Source: Thuidium tamariscinum
Lineage: Eukaryota; Streptophyta; Bryopsida; Hypnales; Thuidiaceae
Assembly: GCA_947034885.2 (NCBI GenBank)
Contig: OX344754.2
Location: forward strand, 22,586,501 to 22,650,500
Direction: 5' to 3'
DNA length: 64,000 bases
The translations under genes and the position numbers were made by a program. Shown here piece after piece: positions 24,093-36,461 of this stretch. The notes under the pieces were generated by a model, which worked only from the letters and a program-made list of their open reading frames with translations, was not told the DNA's origin and did not search any database. The stretch's first letter is position 1; each line of letters starts with the position of its first letter.

Positions 24093-26666
24093 ATGGCCCA
24101 AGCATTGTCTTCCTTCTCTCGTGCTGAAGTTGCATCTCATGTTCAAGTCCCTGCCAAGGACGCCAGTGTGCAGGCTCTGAATGGTAAGCCTCCAACCCAT
24201 TGATCAGCCAGTCCTTGTTTTTTTGGGCAAATGCTTAATACAGTAGTGCCTCTCCAACTCAATAGATCTGGGACCAGTCCAACAACATTGAATTTTGGAG
24301 GTTTATTACCTAATCCAGGGTCAGTTTCAGTCGTAACCTTTGTGTAATGTGGTCCAGTCCATGATCGATCTGACAATATTGATTTACAAAGGTTTGTTGG
24401 CTTATAGAAGGCCATTGTAGGGAGGTTATACTGTATGCCAAAAGAACATACAGTATTCACGGTGCATTCCTGCAGTTTCATTTGCCAATGGCAGAGCTTG
24501 TTGCTGTGCATCCAGAGGGCTGTGCCGTGCCCTCCCATTAGACTGCTGAAATGGAGAAGCAGGAAGCAGTTGATTTGGGAGGGCACTGCACTGGGCAGAG
24601 CAGTTCTGCTCCTGAAATTTTTGTGGGCATTTTTCACTTGTGTGAGGTTGCAAGCTCAAAAGCAGGCTTTGTGTTTGCAATAGCTTCAGATAGTTTCTAA
24701 CTTACTTAACTTACTGCTGAACAGTTTATGCCTCAACAGTTTCAGTCCAGACTCACATAGCATGAATTTATATGTACTCATCAGAGCCCATGAAAGGGAA
24801 GGACTGATAGGCAGTATGATTGTTAGTGTATTGCAAACTCATGAAAATGTGAAAAGTGCTACTGTGGTATCCAATATTGACTTAAATTTAAACAGAATGA
24901 CCAGTTCTCAGTAGAGAATCTGAAAATTGAATATGGTAAGTGTTGTCAGTAGTAAAACCAACCTGAGTGTCTCATATGTTCTATGAATCATGTTTTGTAA
25001 CTTTCAAGAGAGCTGCCGCAATTAGTTGTTCCTCACAGTTGCATTCTATAATACATCTTCACAATACTAGATATTTCAGTTACCTCTTGGTCCTTAAGTT
25101 GAGCACCTCTGACCATGCATCTTAAAAATATCTTATATGTATCTTTGTACGAGGCCATCTTTCTTTCATTGTTGTAATATTGCCAACTCAATTCATCAAC
25201 CTCTAAAATAGTAAATTGCTTCGAAGTCATATTTAAGATGGTTGATTTCATCCAAAATTCATTTGGACAGTTTTTGAGATTTGATGAAAAATTACCAAAA
25301 AAATGTGGTTTATAATTACAAAAGTAGACCAATATTGTACGATTATGCATTTTGTATCCCTAGGCATCTAGTTGAAAAGAACCATGAATAGATGTTCTAT
25401 TCACTTGTCAAGAATCTTTCATAATAAAAAAAAGTGACAATAAAATCTTGGAATATTCATCATTTACTGAAGAACATGGGATTAATCACTCCTTTTGTTT
25501 TGAGTCAATTCTAAAGAATCTAATTCATATTGGACTTGACTTGTTCAGAGACCAAGGTTGTGGAGTTCATGGATCCAATTTCACCAACCAAACATGTGTC
25601 TACAAATGATGATCAACTTCCTTCCTTGCTCTCAATGGTGATTGATGGCTTCCCGCCTTTGCAGCAAGCCAAATATGTAGACGAGGCTGAAAAGCGCTTA
25701 TACCAACAATGTCTTGAGCGCTATCCCAATGTCACTTCTTTGAGCTCCTACTGTCGTGTAGGACTTTCTGTAGCAAGCTACTTGCATCCTGGAGTAATTA
25801 GCCTTGATCGTCTTGTAGCGATTTCCTTTAATTATGCATTGTTGTTCATGGTTGATGATCTCTTTTTCGACACTCCAAATGAGTTTCGTCAAGACGAGTA
25901 TGGCATTAACCAAAGTGCATGTGGAGGCCCTCAAAACATTGAAGAATATCTTTACCACTTGGATGGAGTTTTCAGTCAACAAGTGCAGCTAAGCAATCCT
26001 ACTCCATTGATTGAGACCCTCATGTGGGAGTCCGGACGGGACATGTTGGAGTTGTCCAACCCTGAATGGTTCAATCGTTATGTTGCAGCTGTTGTTGAAC
26101 ACCATCGTGGAAGTATAGCTAGCCATGCAAATATCGTCCAAGGCTTTAACCTATCCCTCTATGACTTGGAATCATTTGCTATTATGCGTGCTGCAAATGT
26201 TGGTGGGAAATTCGCTCAAACGGCGATAGAGTTTACCAAAGATTCATACATTCCAAGTGAACTGAGGGCAACTCCATACTTTGAAAAGGTAACCACAACG
26301 GCTTCCATCCATATTGGATTTGCAAATGATCTTTGCTCATACCACAAGGAGAGCTTGATAGAACAAAACCCTCGCAATTTGATCACTATGCTGATGGAAC
26401 TTGAAGGGAAGCCTTTTGTCGAATCATTGCGTATGGCAATAGATGTGACAAACACATATGCTCGTGCATTCATGGATTTGGAGGCTAAAGCTTGGAATTC
26501 TACTTTGCAAAATCACCTTCAAGATGTCAAAGATCTCATGGGTGGAAATATTTACTTTAGTTACATGGATGATCGCTATCATCATCCCGATTCAATATTT
26601 CCCGAATTAAGAGATATGACTAGTAGATGGAAAATCCATGCTAATACCAAAGGCCTAGAGGTCTAA
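24093..26666 (+). CDS. Microbial-type terpene synthase (MTPSL), two exons
   Basis: A class I terpene synthase that ionises a prenyl diphosphate; product unknown. Proposed exon 1 is 24093-24183 (ATG, 30 codons plus one base, donor G|GTAAGC). The intron is 24184-25548 and exon 2 is 25549-26666 (acceptor TTCAG|AG, stop TAA), giving 402 residues. In this numbering the Asp-rich motif DDLFFD (DDxxxD type) is at 133-138. The NSE triad N290, S294, E298 lies in NDLCSYHKE. Arg244 sits exactly 46 residues before N290, the pyrophosphate-sensor position. A C-terminal RY pair is at 373-374. Exon 2 alone has no ATG at its 5' end; its first in-frame ATG is 25569, so a shorter one-exon form cannot be excluded. 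The Ser/Ala-rich start could be a weak targeting sequence. An inverted broken paralogue lies at 11103-12231. In plants this family is known from non-seed lineages and is thought to be of microbial origin. Confidence 0.9.
24184..25548 (+). other. Proposed intron of terpene synthase
   Basis: GTAAGC donor and TTGTTCAG acceptor. It joins phase 1 to phase 1, so the reading frame is kept. The distal part (about 25380-25548) is homologous to the sequence upstream of the pseudogene at 12231-12420. Nothing else recognised inside. Confidence 0.6.
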
Positions 26667-27870
26667 TTTTTTTTCTTGACATGTTGGTGGCACAATTTTG
26701 TCTACCAATGTTGGGGTGATTTCATTACCTTTAAATTCTTGAAGGTATAGGGCATTGTCTCAAAAAAAAAAAAAAGTACTAGCAAATGATGAACCACAAA
26801 TTTGTCTTTGCATCATGCTTTGAATTTGGAATAATTCTTCACTTTGATGACATGACTTGATTTACTATCATGGATTGAGTAGGAGATGTACAGAATCAGT
26901 AGAAAAATAAAGGCTCTGTTTGGCATGTTGTTAGAGGCCTTTTTTTGTGTTGGAATAAAGTGAATCCTTTTGTGACCAAAAATAAAGGAAAGGAGAAATG
27001 GCATTTTCTTCTTCCTTCATGTACATGAGTATGTAAAAGTGGATTTCTCACATATTTGTTCAGCACTTCAACATTCATTTTGAGTTCTCAGTGTCCACTG
27101 TCCTCCACTCAATTTCTGTTGACATGGTTCCACCGTATGAGCTTAGATAAAGAGATCAGTCTGATGGTTGTCATTTCTGCTGGCATTCCAGAAAATCCAC
27201 TTGAATACTACTTCACTAGAAACTGTGAACAAGTGTTTAAATTTATTTACTTTAAAAAAAACCCAACAAAATTGGAAACAAGAATTAGGCATGATTTGCA
27301 GTTGATGTCCTCTACAGTCTTTGATTCAAAGTCAGTTCATACTCCCTAACCAGAGAGCAGGACAGGCAAGTCAAAGCATCATCCACTCCCAAACAAATAA
27401 TTTACACTAAATAGGGAAATTACGTTGCCTAACCTCAAAAAAGTTACTCTACAAGGCGTGCCGTTAAATCCTCTTTATGAAGGTGGGCCCAACTGACCTA
27501 TCGCGTGCATCAAAAGACGGGTCTAGTCTAATCAGCAGGTTGCTAGGCACATTGCAAGACGTGGGACTGCACATCCCCATCAGATATGTAAGATGTGGGA
27601 TTGCATATCCTAGACAAATATGCAAGACTGTAATCATTCTATGTCTTGTACATAATAGACATGGTTGCAATTTCTTTTTTTTATCTCACATATCCCATAT
27701 GGATTGTGCTATCTCTTCTCCTCTCACATGTATATAAGGAGGTTGGTTTCTCATTCCTAAATGCAAATAAGGTAGAAGGCTCTTAAATGAGGTGGATTCT
27801 AAAATGGAGCCCTACCTTAAATGTATTGTATTTATACATGTTGCTTTTGCATAACCCTCAGCAATGTACT
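26667..27870. other. 3' flank of terpene synthase and intergenic
   Basis: An AATAAA at 26906-26911 is a possible but distant polyadenylation signal. A TATATAAGGA sequence near 27732 in a promoter-like setting has no gene behind it and may be an old LTR remnant. No supported gene. Confidence 0.35.
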
Positions 27871-27879
27871 AACAATGTA

Positions 27880-28080
27880 CATTTTAGCTAGGGCACCATT
27901 TTAGAACCCTATGCCCTTTTAACTTCAAAATTTGATCATTAATTCCATAAAGCTCCAAAAATTATGAAACGACTTGGGTTAGATGTCAATTCTACTTGTC
28001 TTTCAAGGAAAATATATTGAAAAATATTCCAAGATGTTTCACCTCCCCAAAATTCATTTTGAGCCCTTAGATGGGTGATT
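27880..28080. repeat. Dispersed repeat, copy
   Basis: Matches 38280-38470 in the same orientation (both contain TAGAACCCTATGCC-like then a stretch around AATTCCATAAAGCTCC) and the inverse of about 985-1220. No termini defined. Confidence 0.55.
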
Positions 28081-28397
28081 ATTGAGCCTTCTAGCTTAAT
28101 GGATGGTTTGGAAGCAAAGTGAAGAACATGTTGGATTCAATATTAATAAGTTCTTGTAAGTGGTATGCATTATTGTGAGCACCTCTTTACTAATAAAATG
28201 ATTGTATTTTGTTTTTCTTTCTATAGAAAATTTGAACCTTGAACTTCTTGGGAGTGTGTACTACAGTAGAATTTTTTTGTCCTACAAGTCTTGCAATAAA
28301 TAAATTCTTCAATAATTTTAGGATTATTAGGAATTTAATCAATCTAAGGCTATTTTAGGTAAACAAGGGCTACAACAAACCCGTGATTGATCATTAA

Positions 28398-30062
28398 CCC
28401 CTAAACCCCTAATAGCGTTTTCACCAAAAAAAATGCTCCAAAACTGCCATTTCTAATACAAGAGCAATTTTTTTTTTAAAACACATTTTTGACTCATGTA
28501 GCCATAGGATCTTGTAGTAAGGTGGTTTGTAAACATGTGGAAAAAATTTCAGAAATTTCCACCATGTAGATTGCAAGATATAAGCATTTGAATTGACAAA
28601 AACTGTTTTTTTATCCCTGCGAAAATCCGGGCAGCTGCACTTCACAAGGTCACATTTGTGTGAAAAAAAATTCAAAATGGTGGTTACTCTTTGAATTCTT
28701 ACTTCAATGTAAGTTGGCTACATTCTCGAAAAATTTCAAACCATTTGGAATTGTACAACATATAGGAAAAAATAAGTAAGTAGAAAGAAGTAAAAAATGA
28801 GCCAAAATACTAAATTGTGAACATTTTATTCATGGAATTGAAAATTTTCAATCCGAATGGTTAAAATGTTGAAATAAACAATCTACACCTTTTGTTTTTA
28901 TTTTTTTCCAAAAATATGAAAAATTGAATTAAATGAAGAATTTCAAACTTTTTTTGTACTATGGAGATTCTGTAACTGGCCGCAAACTACCCCAAACTCA
29001 AAATCTTCATAACTTTTGACTCATTGATCTGAATGGATTGATTCAAAGCTTCCCATGTTTGTATAAACCTAAATAATCAATTTGAAATTTCACTTTTCAA
29101 AAAAAAGTTTTTTCAGCTGCCCGGGATGCCCGCCAAGCAAACAAAGTGACATATCATGCCATAACTTTTTATCCACAAAGTCAAAAGTTATGAAAATTGT
29201 TGGGCCTTAAAGCTACTCCTTGGACACACATTTTATCAAAATTTAAAAGAAAAAAAATAAGAACTCCATCCGTAGTGGGGTCGTTGCAAGAAACACCGAC
29301 CAAAAAGCGTAGAGTTTTCAATAGTATTTTTTTTTTCGGGAGTACTTTAAAATTAGAAAAAAAAGTTTTAAAAAAAGTGAAAAATATGTTTCATGTATAA
29401 ACCTATAAGAAGAAGCTACCCTAGAAAGGAAAGGCATAGGAAAAATCTCTAAGTAGGAAATCCAGAAAAGTGCAAAATCTCATGAAAATTAGTACTTCCA
29501 CATTTTAATTTGTAAAAAATAGGAAAATCAATTTTAAGAAAAACTAAAAATTGGCCATTTGAGGAAAGTTGATTATGATGAGATTTGACCAAAAGATCAA
29601 TTTTAGAACCATTACCATAGTTCAAAAATTGCGTGCCAAAAAAAAAAATTTGTACTCATGTGGAGGACATAAAAAAACATATTAAATTTATTTTTTTTGA
29701 ATTTGTAGGTTTTACACCTATGCAAATAGACCATGAAAGTTTCGTCATCAAATCATTAAATTTAGACACTGCGAACGTAATGGTAACCATGAACGTATTT
29801 ATGTGACAGCTCAACGGAAATGTTTTTTAAATAAAAAATGATTTTTTTAAATTTCTGAAAAATGAGGGATCTAATAAACTTCAAGTTAGGTATGTTCAAT
29901 AAAAATTTCATGTTCATTGGACTTAACCTCCCAAAGTTATAGTAGAAAACAAAAAAGTGGTTCGCGGTGTGACGCGAAATAGTACCGGTGTTTCTTGCAA
30001 TGACCCAGTGAGCTGCCCAAAAAATCTATAATCTCAAAAAACGTTGTCCAGGGGTTTAGGGG
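28398..30062. mobile_element. TTAA MITE (piggyBac-type), copy with nested insert
   Basis: Thirteen-base inverted ends CCCCTAAACCCCT, flanked by TTAA at 28394-28397 and 30063-30066. Without the insert at 29278-30006 it is about 930 bp, similar to the 943-bp copy at 39891-40833. The ends begin with CCCCT as in the piggyBac element at 42012. Non-coding. Confidence 0.85.
29278..30006. mobile_element. GGGT-type TIR element, copy B (729 bp)
   Basis: Termini GGGTCGTTGCAAGAAACACC and inverted match, nested in a TTAA MITE. The host sequence AGTG is present on both sides (29274-29277 and 30007-30010). It occurs once in the uninterrupted MITE copy (TTGTAGTGAGCTAC near 40775), so the duplication is 4 bp. 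Confidence 0.88.
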
Positions 30063-30066
30063 TTAA

Positions 30067-32452
30067 AGGGTTCTTGGCTTAAAATGCCAAAAGTTTCAAT
30101 ACAAATTGGGCCCTAATCTCCCATATATATAGGGATTAATGAGAGAGAGACTCCTCCCAAATATGGGGAATGAGAGAGAGAGAATGAGGGGAGAATGGTT
30201 GCCCTTTTATACCTAAAAGTGACATTCACCTCCCCCCTTAATCTACCTAAAAAACTAGATTTGAAAATAAACCTTAGCTGCACATGTGCCACCTTCAAAA
30301 TTTAATTATCTATTTTTGAATCTAATTTGGATTTAGAATTCAAATTCCAACTAACTTTTATAAGAACTTGTCATCCATCTACTTTTGCTTTCCTAAAATC
30401 TACAAGTTACCATGTATTCCCACCTAATTTCTACTTGAAATTCAAAAGTACTTACACCAAGGCACTTGGACCTACACCTTCTTGGTTTCAAGGTGTACCT
30501 TACTCCCAAGTGCTCCCTAAGTTCCCCACGAATTCCCTATGGGTTCCCCACGGCCATTAAGGGCCAAATCTCCTAATTCCACATTAGAAGGCCCTAATTT
30601 CCATTTCCTTCAATGTGTGCTGTCCCAATTTGCTAATTTTTAGAGTTTGACTTCAAATTGCGAATGGATTGCATTGTTGGGTCTAAAAGGCTATAAATAG
30701 CATAAAATAACTTTTTACCCTTTAAACTATGCCCTAAAACTCAACGAAACCTAGTGTAGGCTAGCATTCAACTTGGAAAAAAATCCCAACTTTTGGAGTT
30801 TGATTCTTTTATCCTCAATTCCTTTGATAGGCTCTTAAAAAGGCATAGGGGGATAAGAATAAACCTAATGTAGGCCTTGATTTAATGTCATACGCTCCTA
30901 ATATGCCGGTCAACCTCCAATAATGTCATATAATACGTCAAATGTTAGGGGAGTTTGCCGGTTCAGGGGCTTTTGTCTATGGGATTGCCATCAAACTTGG
31001 AAGGGATTGCTTTATTAGCAAAAAATTGCTTAGCTAGATTTTTAATGGGCTTTTATTACACCTTGGGAAATTCATACGAATTTCCATCCAAGGACTACTA
31101 TGGTTGATTGCCCAGGAAAATAACCAATGAGCATTGAAAAATTCCCAAACTTGCTAGGGGGGACCTCCCATGAAATCCCCCACATGGATGTGGGCTCACA
31201 TCCCACCTTCATGTGCTGAAAAATAGAGAATAACCAAATACCTGCAATTCCATTGTTAATAATTTTCTATACCCTCTTCAATACTATGGGAGGTGGAATC
31301 TAACTTTAGGTTCTCCTATCTAGGATTACGTAATCTAATATGGCTCTTGCAGGTTTATGATCCTATTCCCTCACATTCTACTCGAAATACCATCAATCTA
31401 CCCAATGTAAGGATCAATTGGGCCACCAAATCATACAAACCTCTGTTATCAACCAAATACTATATTGGCATGTAGGATGCCAATATCAGTTCTATTCTTT
31501 CTAAAGCTTTATGCACCTATTTGTGTGTTTGATTATGTAGGAATCCAAAAAAAGAACCAGTGAGTCCCTAGTGACGAATTAGGGGCTCACATATACCTTG
31601 ATTGATTTTGACTTTAAATTACCTCATAGTTATTTTCAAAAGATTCTAATTGACTACCTATTTCTATCTTATGACTCTAGACTTCTTTTATAGATATACT
31701 ATTTTTAATATTTTTAGTATTTTTACTTATCAAGCGTAAAATTGTCTTTCCCAAAAGCTAAGACACTCAAAGATTAGACTATCCTATTGAAATTTACAAG
31801 TGGATAAAGTCTAATAGTTGTTTGGTACTCTAGGGTTGCTATTATGTGAGCTTAAATGAAAACTCATGGGCCTAAAAGACTATATAACTATAGTATAGAA
31901 ATTTTCTATAGTTATAATATAATTATGCTATAAATACCTATATTATAGATGTTTAAGTTGTAATCACCTTCAATGGTTGTTGTATATCTACTTATATACG
32001 TACTTAAAGCTCACATGCTTGCATTTTCATGCTCACATATTAATGTAGTAACATTGTTGCATTACTCAACTTTGTATGCAAACTTATAATGATTTCTTTA
32101 TTTACTTGATACTTCCCAACCTTTAAAGATTGCAAGTTATAATGTTCACTTTGAAAAAATAATATGAAAAATAACTAAACTATATTATTTGACATGATTG
32201 ACTAATAATAGTTTGAGTAGTGTAAATTGAATTAGTTGCTTTACATTCCATTTATACTAGAACAAGCACTAATTCCACAATCCCTTCTTTCCATAGCTAC
32301 TAAATACATACGATAAAAAATCCTAACTAAAAAATACAATTAATAGCAATTAATGAATCTCATTCTAAGTGAAGTAATTTGATTAGTTGTTATAATTAGA
32401 ATCTAGAAGAAATTTTGATTATTTTGTTTCAAAATTTATAGAAAATATTGGT
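30067..32452. other. Intergenic, possible small hAT-type MITE
   Basis: No supported gene. About 31833-32040 begins GGGTTGCTATTATGTGAGC and ends near ATGCTCACAT, with palindromic AT-rich sequence between. It resembles the GTGAGC-ended elements at 54284 and 59352, with low certainty. Confidence 0.35.
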
Positions 32453-32456
32453 GATA

Positions 32457-33177
32457 GGGTGATTGCAAGAAACACTTGCCGGTTTTGTTGTGTTTGGCTG
32501 ATTTTTTTGGGAGTACTTTAAAATTAGAAAATTAAATTTAAATTTAAAAAAAAATATGAACAGTGTATATACCTCTAAGATGAAGGTTTTCACCGAAGGA
32601 AATGGATAGAAAAATTCTCTAAGTAGGAGAACTTGAAAAGTGCCAAACCTCCAGAAAATACATACCATCATGTTTTAATTAGGGAAAAATAGTAAAAATA
32701 GATATTTTCAAAAAATAAAATTTTTCCATTTGCAACAACTTTATAGAGATGGTCATTCACAAAAAAATCCACCAACATAATATTTTATATGTTTCAAAAT
32801 ACAAGCAGAAGGGAGCTCACTTTGTAGACCTCTACACCACATAAAATTAACTATTTTTTTAAATCCTTCCCTGTAGAGCTAGAAGTCTATTAGAAGACCA
32901 TCCCATCCAAATTTCATCTTAAAATCATTAAAAAAAGGTACTCATTAGTACTAAAAACCCCTAAACTGCCAAATGTGACATCCAGTTGGGGTCTATTTTT
33001 GGATAGTAAATTATTTTTGAAAATTATGAAAAAATTATGGAAGGCTTATGATAGTTATGAGTACCTTCCTTACAAATCTTGACTCAATCGGAGGCAAAAC
33101 TCAAAAGTTATGGCCAAAAAACAGATCAGCACACGTAGTGTGACACAAAATAGGACAGGTGTTTCTTGCAATCACCC
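32457..33177. mobile_element. GGGT-type TIR element, copy C (721 bp)
   Basis: Starts GGGTGATTGCAAGAAACACT and ends TGTTTCTTGCAATCACCC. It is flanked by a perfect 4-bp duplication GATA at 32453-32456 and 33178-33181. Internally more diverged from copies A and B than they are from each other. Confidence 0.87.
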
Positions 33178-33181
33178 GATA

Positions 33182-34790
33182 GCATTGATAAATCTAATTG
33201 TATAGATAGAACTTAAAACTCAAATTCTACAACTTTAATTTGCATTGTAGTTTTGAAATATTCTACCAAATAGTACTTTATGATGATTTCTCCAAAATCA
33301 TCAATTTTGGAGATGAGTTTGAGCGCTTAGGAATTAAATGAACCTTTCTCTACCCAAAAATAGGTAGAACAATTACATGCAGATAAGAATTACATGTGAG
33401 TTGGTTCACTTCTTGATAAGGTTGCCCTCACCTCCACTATTTGTGCTATGTGGTTTATTATTCAGAAAATAGAAACCATGTTGACAAAGTAGAACATTGA
33501 TAGTCTTTATAACATTCTCAACCAAGCTAACTCTATTATACTTAGATCAAGTTAACTTTATAATACTTGCGTTTGTTTATAAGCTTTTAATTTGAACTAG
33601 AATTTAGTAGGAATGAAGAGAAAGATTGTTTTGATAGTGTAATTAATGTAGATGTTATTGATACAAATACTATATAGGCCACTAGAAGACTATCTTATTT
33701 TGAAAAAAATTAAAAATTGATTGAAATTAAAAAGAAATCTTGTAATTTGGTTGCTCTAGGAATATACAATACTATATGTATAGGTTATTTTTGTAAATAA
33801 CTCAAGAACATTTGGAAGGTGTCAAAATTTTAAAAATTATTTACAACTATTTCTAGAAATTAGAGAAAATTGTTCTTGAGAAAAATTAGAAAAAGGAACA
33901 CATTTATGCATGAATAAAAAGAATTGATCCAAAAATAGGAATGTCCTCATGAAGTTTTGAAAACAAAAAAATTCCTATTTACTTCCAAATTGTTGAACTA
34001 AGAAAAGTAAAATATTTTGACATGAACTTGACAAAACAAACCTATATATACAATAGCTACATCCAATTTTTTTGATACATAAGTAGATATTACTCTTCAA
34101 GCAAAGAAATTATCATTTTTTGAGTAAATTTTGTTGAAATGGATTTGAAACGAGGTTCTCTTGATATGGTGATTTTTGTAGAATTTTTGCGTTCTTTGAA
34201 TCTATGACCTCATTTTTGCAATTCCAAGTTTGAACTAGAGTCAACGCAATTTTGGCATGGTCAACCACTTGACATACTTCCACATTTACAATTTTAGAAA
34301 ACTATGTATTCTAGTAACACTAAATCCAACTCTTAGATAGGACAACGACTTCCATTAAGTATCTCTAAAAATTAGGATGACTTTCATTGAAGCTATGTTG
34401 AGAAAAACATTTGATTTTCAATTTGTACATTGTTTGAAAATTAGATGTCATAGTACTTTAGGGTTAATGTCCCCAAAATACTATAAGTGCATAAGGAAGG
34501 CTAATGAGTGTCGAAGAGTTTTTCAACGCAACCAATATGAGTTGAAGCATTTTAAGTTTCAAAAATAGGTATTTCAGAAGTGATTAGTGACATAAATGAG
34601 ACATCTTATGTTTTCACTAACGAAATTCACCAAATATTTTGTGAATGTCAAAAGAAATTACAAACAACTTACACTGCCTTTTTCTTGAGGAGGCCAACAT
34701 TCTTTTAAAAAAAAATTCTAATTTTGACCACAAGAGCTCAGAAAATGAGGCGGTTTTAGGTGGACGCATCTCACCTCACTACCTTGGCAC
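33182..34790. other. Intergenic, dispersed repeat fragments
   Basis: No supported gene. About 33820-34170 is related to 38560-38760 (shared ACAACTATTTCTA and AAAAGGAACACAT). Otherwise AT-rich and unremarkable. Confidence 0.4.
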
Positions 34791-35684
34791 TTGAAAAGGC
34801 ATCCAGGAGAGTGATACCCATTCTTAAACCGATTCGCTCCTGGCAAAGTCCACGTTTAAGTTAGGGTTTGCCTCGATTGCACTCTCGCCAGTCCACACCA
34901 TCTCTCTACCCACAAGGTACCTTCGGTCAACTCCTTCCTTTGCATTTCGATTTCTCTTCTCGATGGCGTTAAGCTTTTTCCGCATGGCCAATTCTTCATA
35001 ATTGGATCTCAATCCAACTGTGTTTTGATCCCAATTTTTTGTTGTTTTAATTTTTGAGTTTTGAGGTTGCACGTACTGATTGGTTGACCTGATGGAGAAT
35101 CCAGACGAATGTTCTGAGAAATGGGACTTGAGGCTCGTGAGCGGTTTTGCAATTGCTTGAATTGAAGTGTGTCAAATTTGGTTGGAGAGGTAGTAATGTG
35201 ATTCGTAGCTCCGATTGGTAGTGTTGTCGGAACAGCGGAGGTATTTGGAGACTGCTGTCAATGCTGTGTGTTCTATTTCTTTGTTTCGTTGAATGCCGGT
35301 TGAGTCTGAAGGTGATGTCTTGGCCAATTGTTTTGTGAACGTCGTCTGAAACTTTCACTGGTTTTAATGAGGGGCTTTAGATGAGACTTTGTCTCTGTAA
35401 TGCTAGTTTAGGTCACATGAAGGTGGATTGATCTCCATTTCTGACGTTGGAGTAAGAGCGGTATGTTGGCCATGGAAAGCACCATGTTGTTTGCACACAA
35501 GCGTGAGTGTTGGTCGTGCACGAAATAGGTCAAGTCGGATTCGCAAGCTTAGTTGATGTGCTTCGAGTTGAAATTTTTTGCAAACGGTCTATGAGCTCAT
35601 CACTCTATCTTGTTGGTAGTGCTCTTCCAGTGAGAATTGACATCATCGATCGTTCTCTATCTTCTGCCACAATCACTTGGCGTC
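34791..35684 (+). other. GC-richer leader region of RNase H gene
   Basis: Composition shifts abruptly from AT-rich to gene-like near 34750. The + strand is pyrimidine-rich near 34880-34960, like a 5' leader, and contains short upstream frames (for example an ATG at 34962 closed after 12 codons). I infer that it holds the promoter and 5' UTR of the RNase H gene. Antisense open frames here have no recognisable domain. Confidence 0.4.
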
Positions 35685-36461
35685 ATGGCGGCTCGGTGGA
35701 CCTATCCTCGTGACGGCCTTTTGGACTGTGCGTTGGAGATTACGAAGACGAGAGGTGACGAGTTTGATCTCCGGAATTTCGACCCTTCCACATATGGCTA
35801 CCACCCGGATGCAGTGCCTGACGACGTGCTACATTCACATCCTAATCGCGGTCCACTGGTCCACGTTGAGAACTTTGTAGGTGTGTTCAGTTTTGCGCTG
35901 TATGCAGACGGAGCATGCAGGGGCAATGGCACTCCTGGAGCTCGAGCTAGCGTGGGTGTTTACGGCACTCCTAATGCATGGTACAACCAAGGATTCGAGT
36001 TGTCTTTGCGTGTACCACAGACTAATCAGAGTGCTGAAATTCATTCCGCCATTGCTGCACTGGGTGTCGCAAGTGCCATCTTGAAGGACAGGTGGGACAA
36101 TCCCGACAAAGTCTTCTCCTACGAAAATCGCACTTACTCCATCGTCCTTCTAGTGATGGACTCAAAGTATGTGGTTCAAGCAATGACGGAATGGATTCGA
36201 AAGTGGCGAGCCAACGGGTTTCGCAATGCTCGTAATACACCCGTTGCCAACAGGGAGGCCCTGCAGACTCTGGACGACAAAGTCAGGCGACTGTTTGAGG
36301 ATCACTCCGTCATTGTTCAGTTCTGGCACGTCCCACGGATTCATAACTTTGGTGCTGATAAATTGGCAGCAGATGCACTCCGTGACCGTGGTGTTGGAAA
36401 TTTTCCTAAGTTGGACAAAGACCTCGACGAATTAGTTGCAAGATTGGGTCACGAGTTGTGA
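35685..36461 (+). CDS. RNase H1-like ribonuclease (258 aa, intronless)
   Basis: Predicted to hydrolyse the RNA strand of RNA-DNA hybrids. From the ATG at 35685 (context GTCATGG) the RNase H fold spans about residues 65-235. The four catalytic acids are all present: D75 in YADGACRGNG, E118 in NQSAEIHSA, D159 in VMDSKYVV and D225 in HNFGADKLA. The TEWIRKW...NG...PVANRE handle region and FWHVPR are also clear. There is no reverse transcriptase, gag or integrase nearby, so it is not a retrotransposon remnant. No hybrid-binding domain is visible at the N-terminus, which is unrecognised (residues 1-60). The overall wording resembles fungal single-domain RNase H proteins, a possible sign of transfer (inference from memory of the family). 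No organelle-targeting signal is obvious. Confidence 0.85.
   Translation: MAARWTYPRDGLLDCALEITKTRGDEFDLRNFDPSTYGYHPDAVPDDVLHSHPNRGPLVHVENFVGVFSFALYADGACRGNGTPGARASVGVYGTPNAWYNQGFELSLRVPQTNQSAEIHSAIAALGVASAILKDRWDNPDKVFSYENRTYSIVLLVMDSKYVVQAMTEWIRKWRANGFRNARNTPVANREALQTLDDKVRRLFEDHSVIVQFWHVPRIHNFGADKLAADALRDRGVGNFPKLDKDLDELVARLGHEL

Noticed and set aside
24143..24637. 164-codon open frame on the - strand
   Set aside because: Antisense to exon 1 and intron of the terpene synthase; no recognisable domain.
27725..27745. TATATAAGGA as a gene promoter
   Set aside because: No coding region follows; could be an LTR remnant, but no ends or duplication were found.
34824..35358. Two antisense open frames upstream of RNase H
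   Set aside because: They lie in the likely leader region, show no domain and have basic low-complexity content.
35685..36461. RNase H as a fragment of a retrotransposon
   Set aside because: No reverse transcriptase, integrase, gag or LTR adjoins it, and it is a complete ATG-to-stop single-domain frame.
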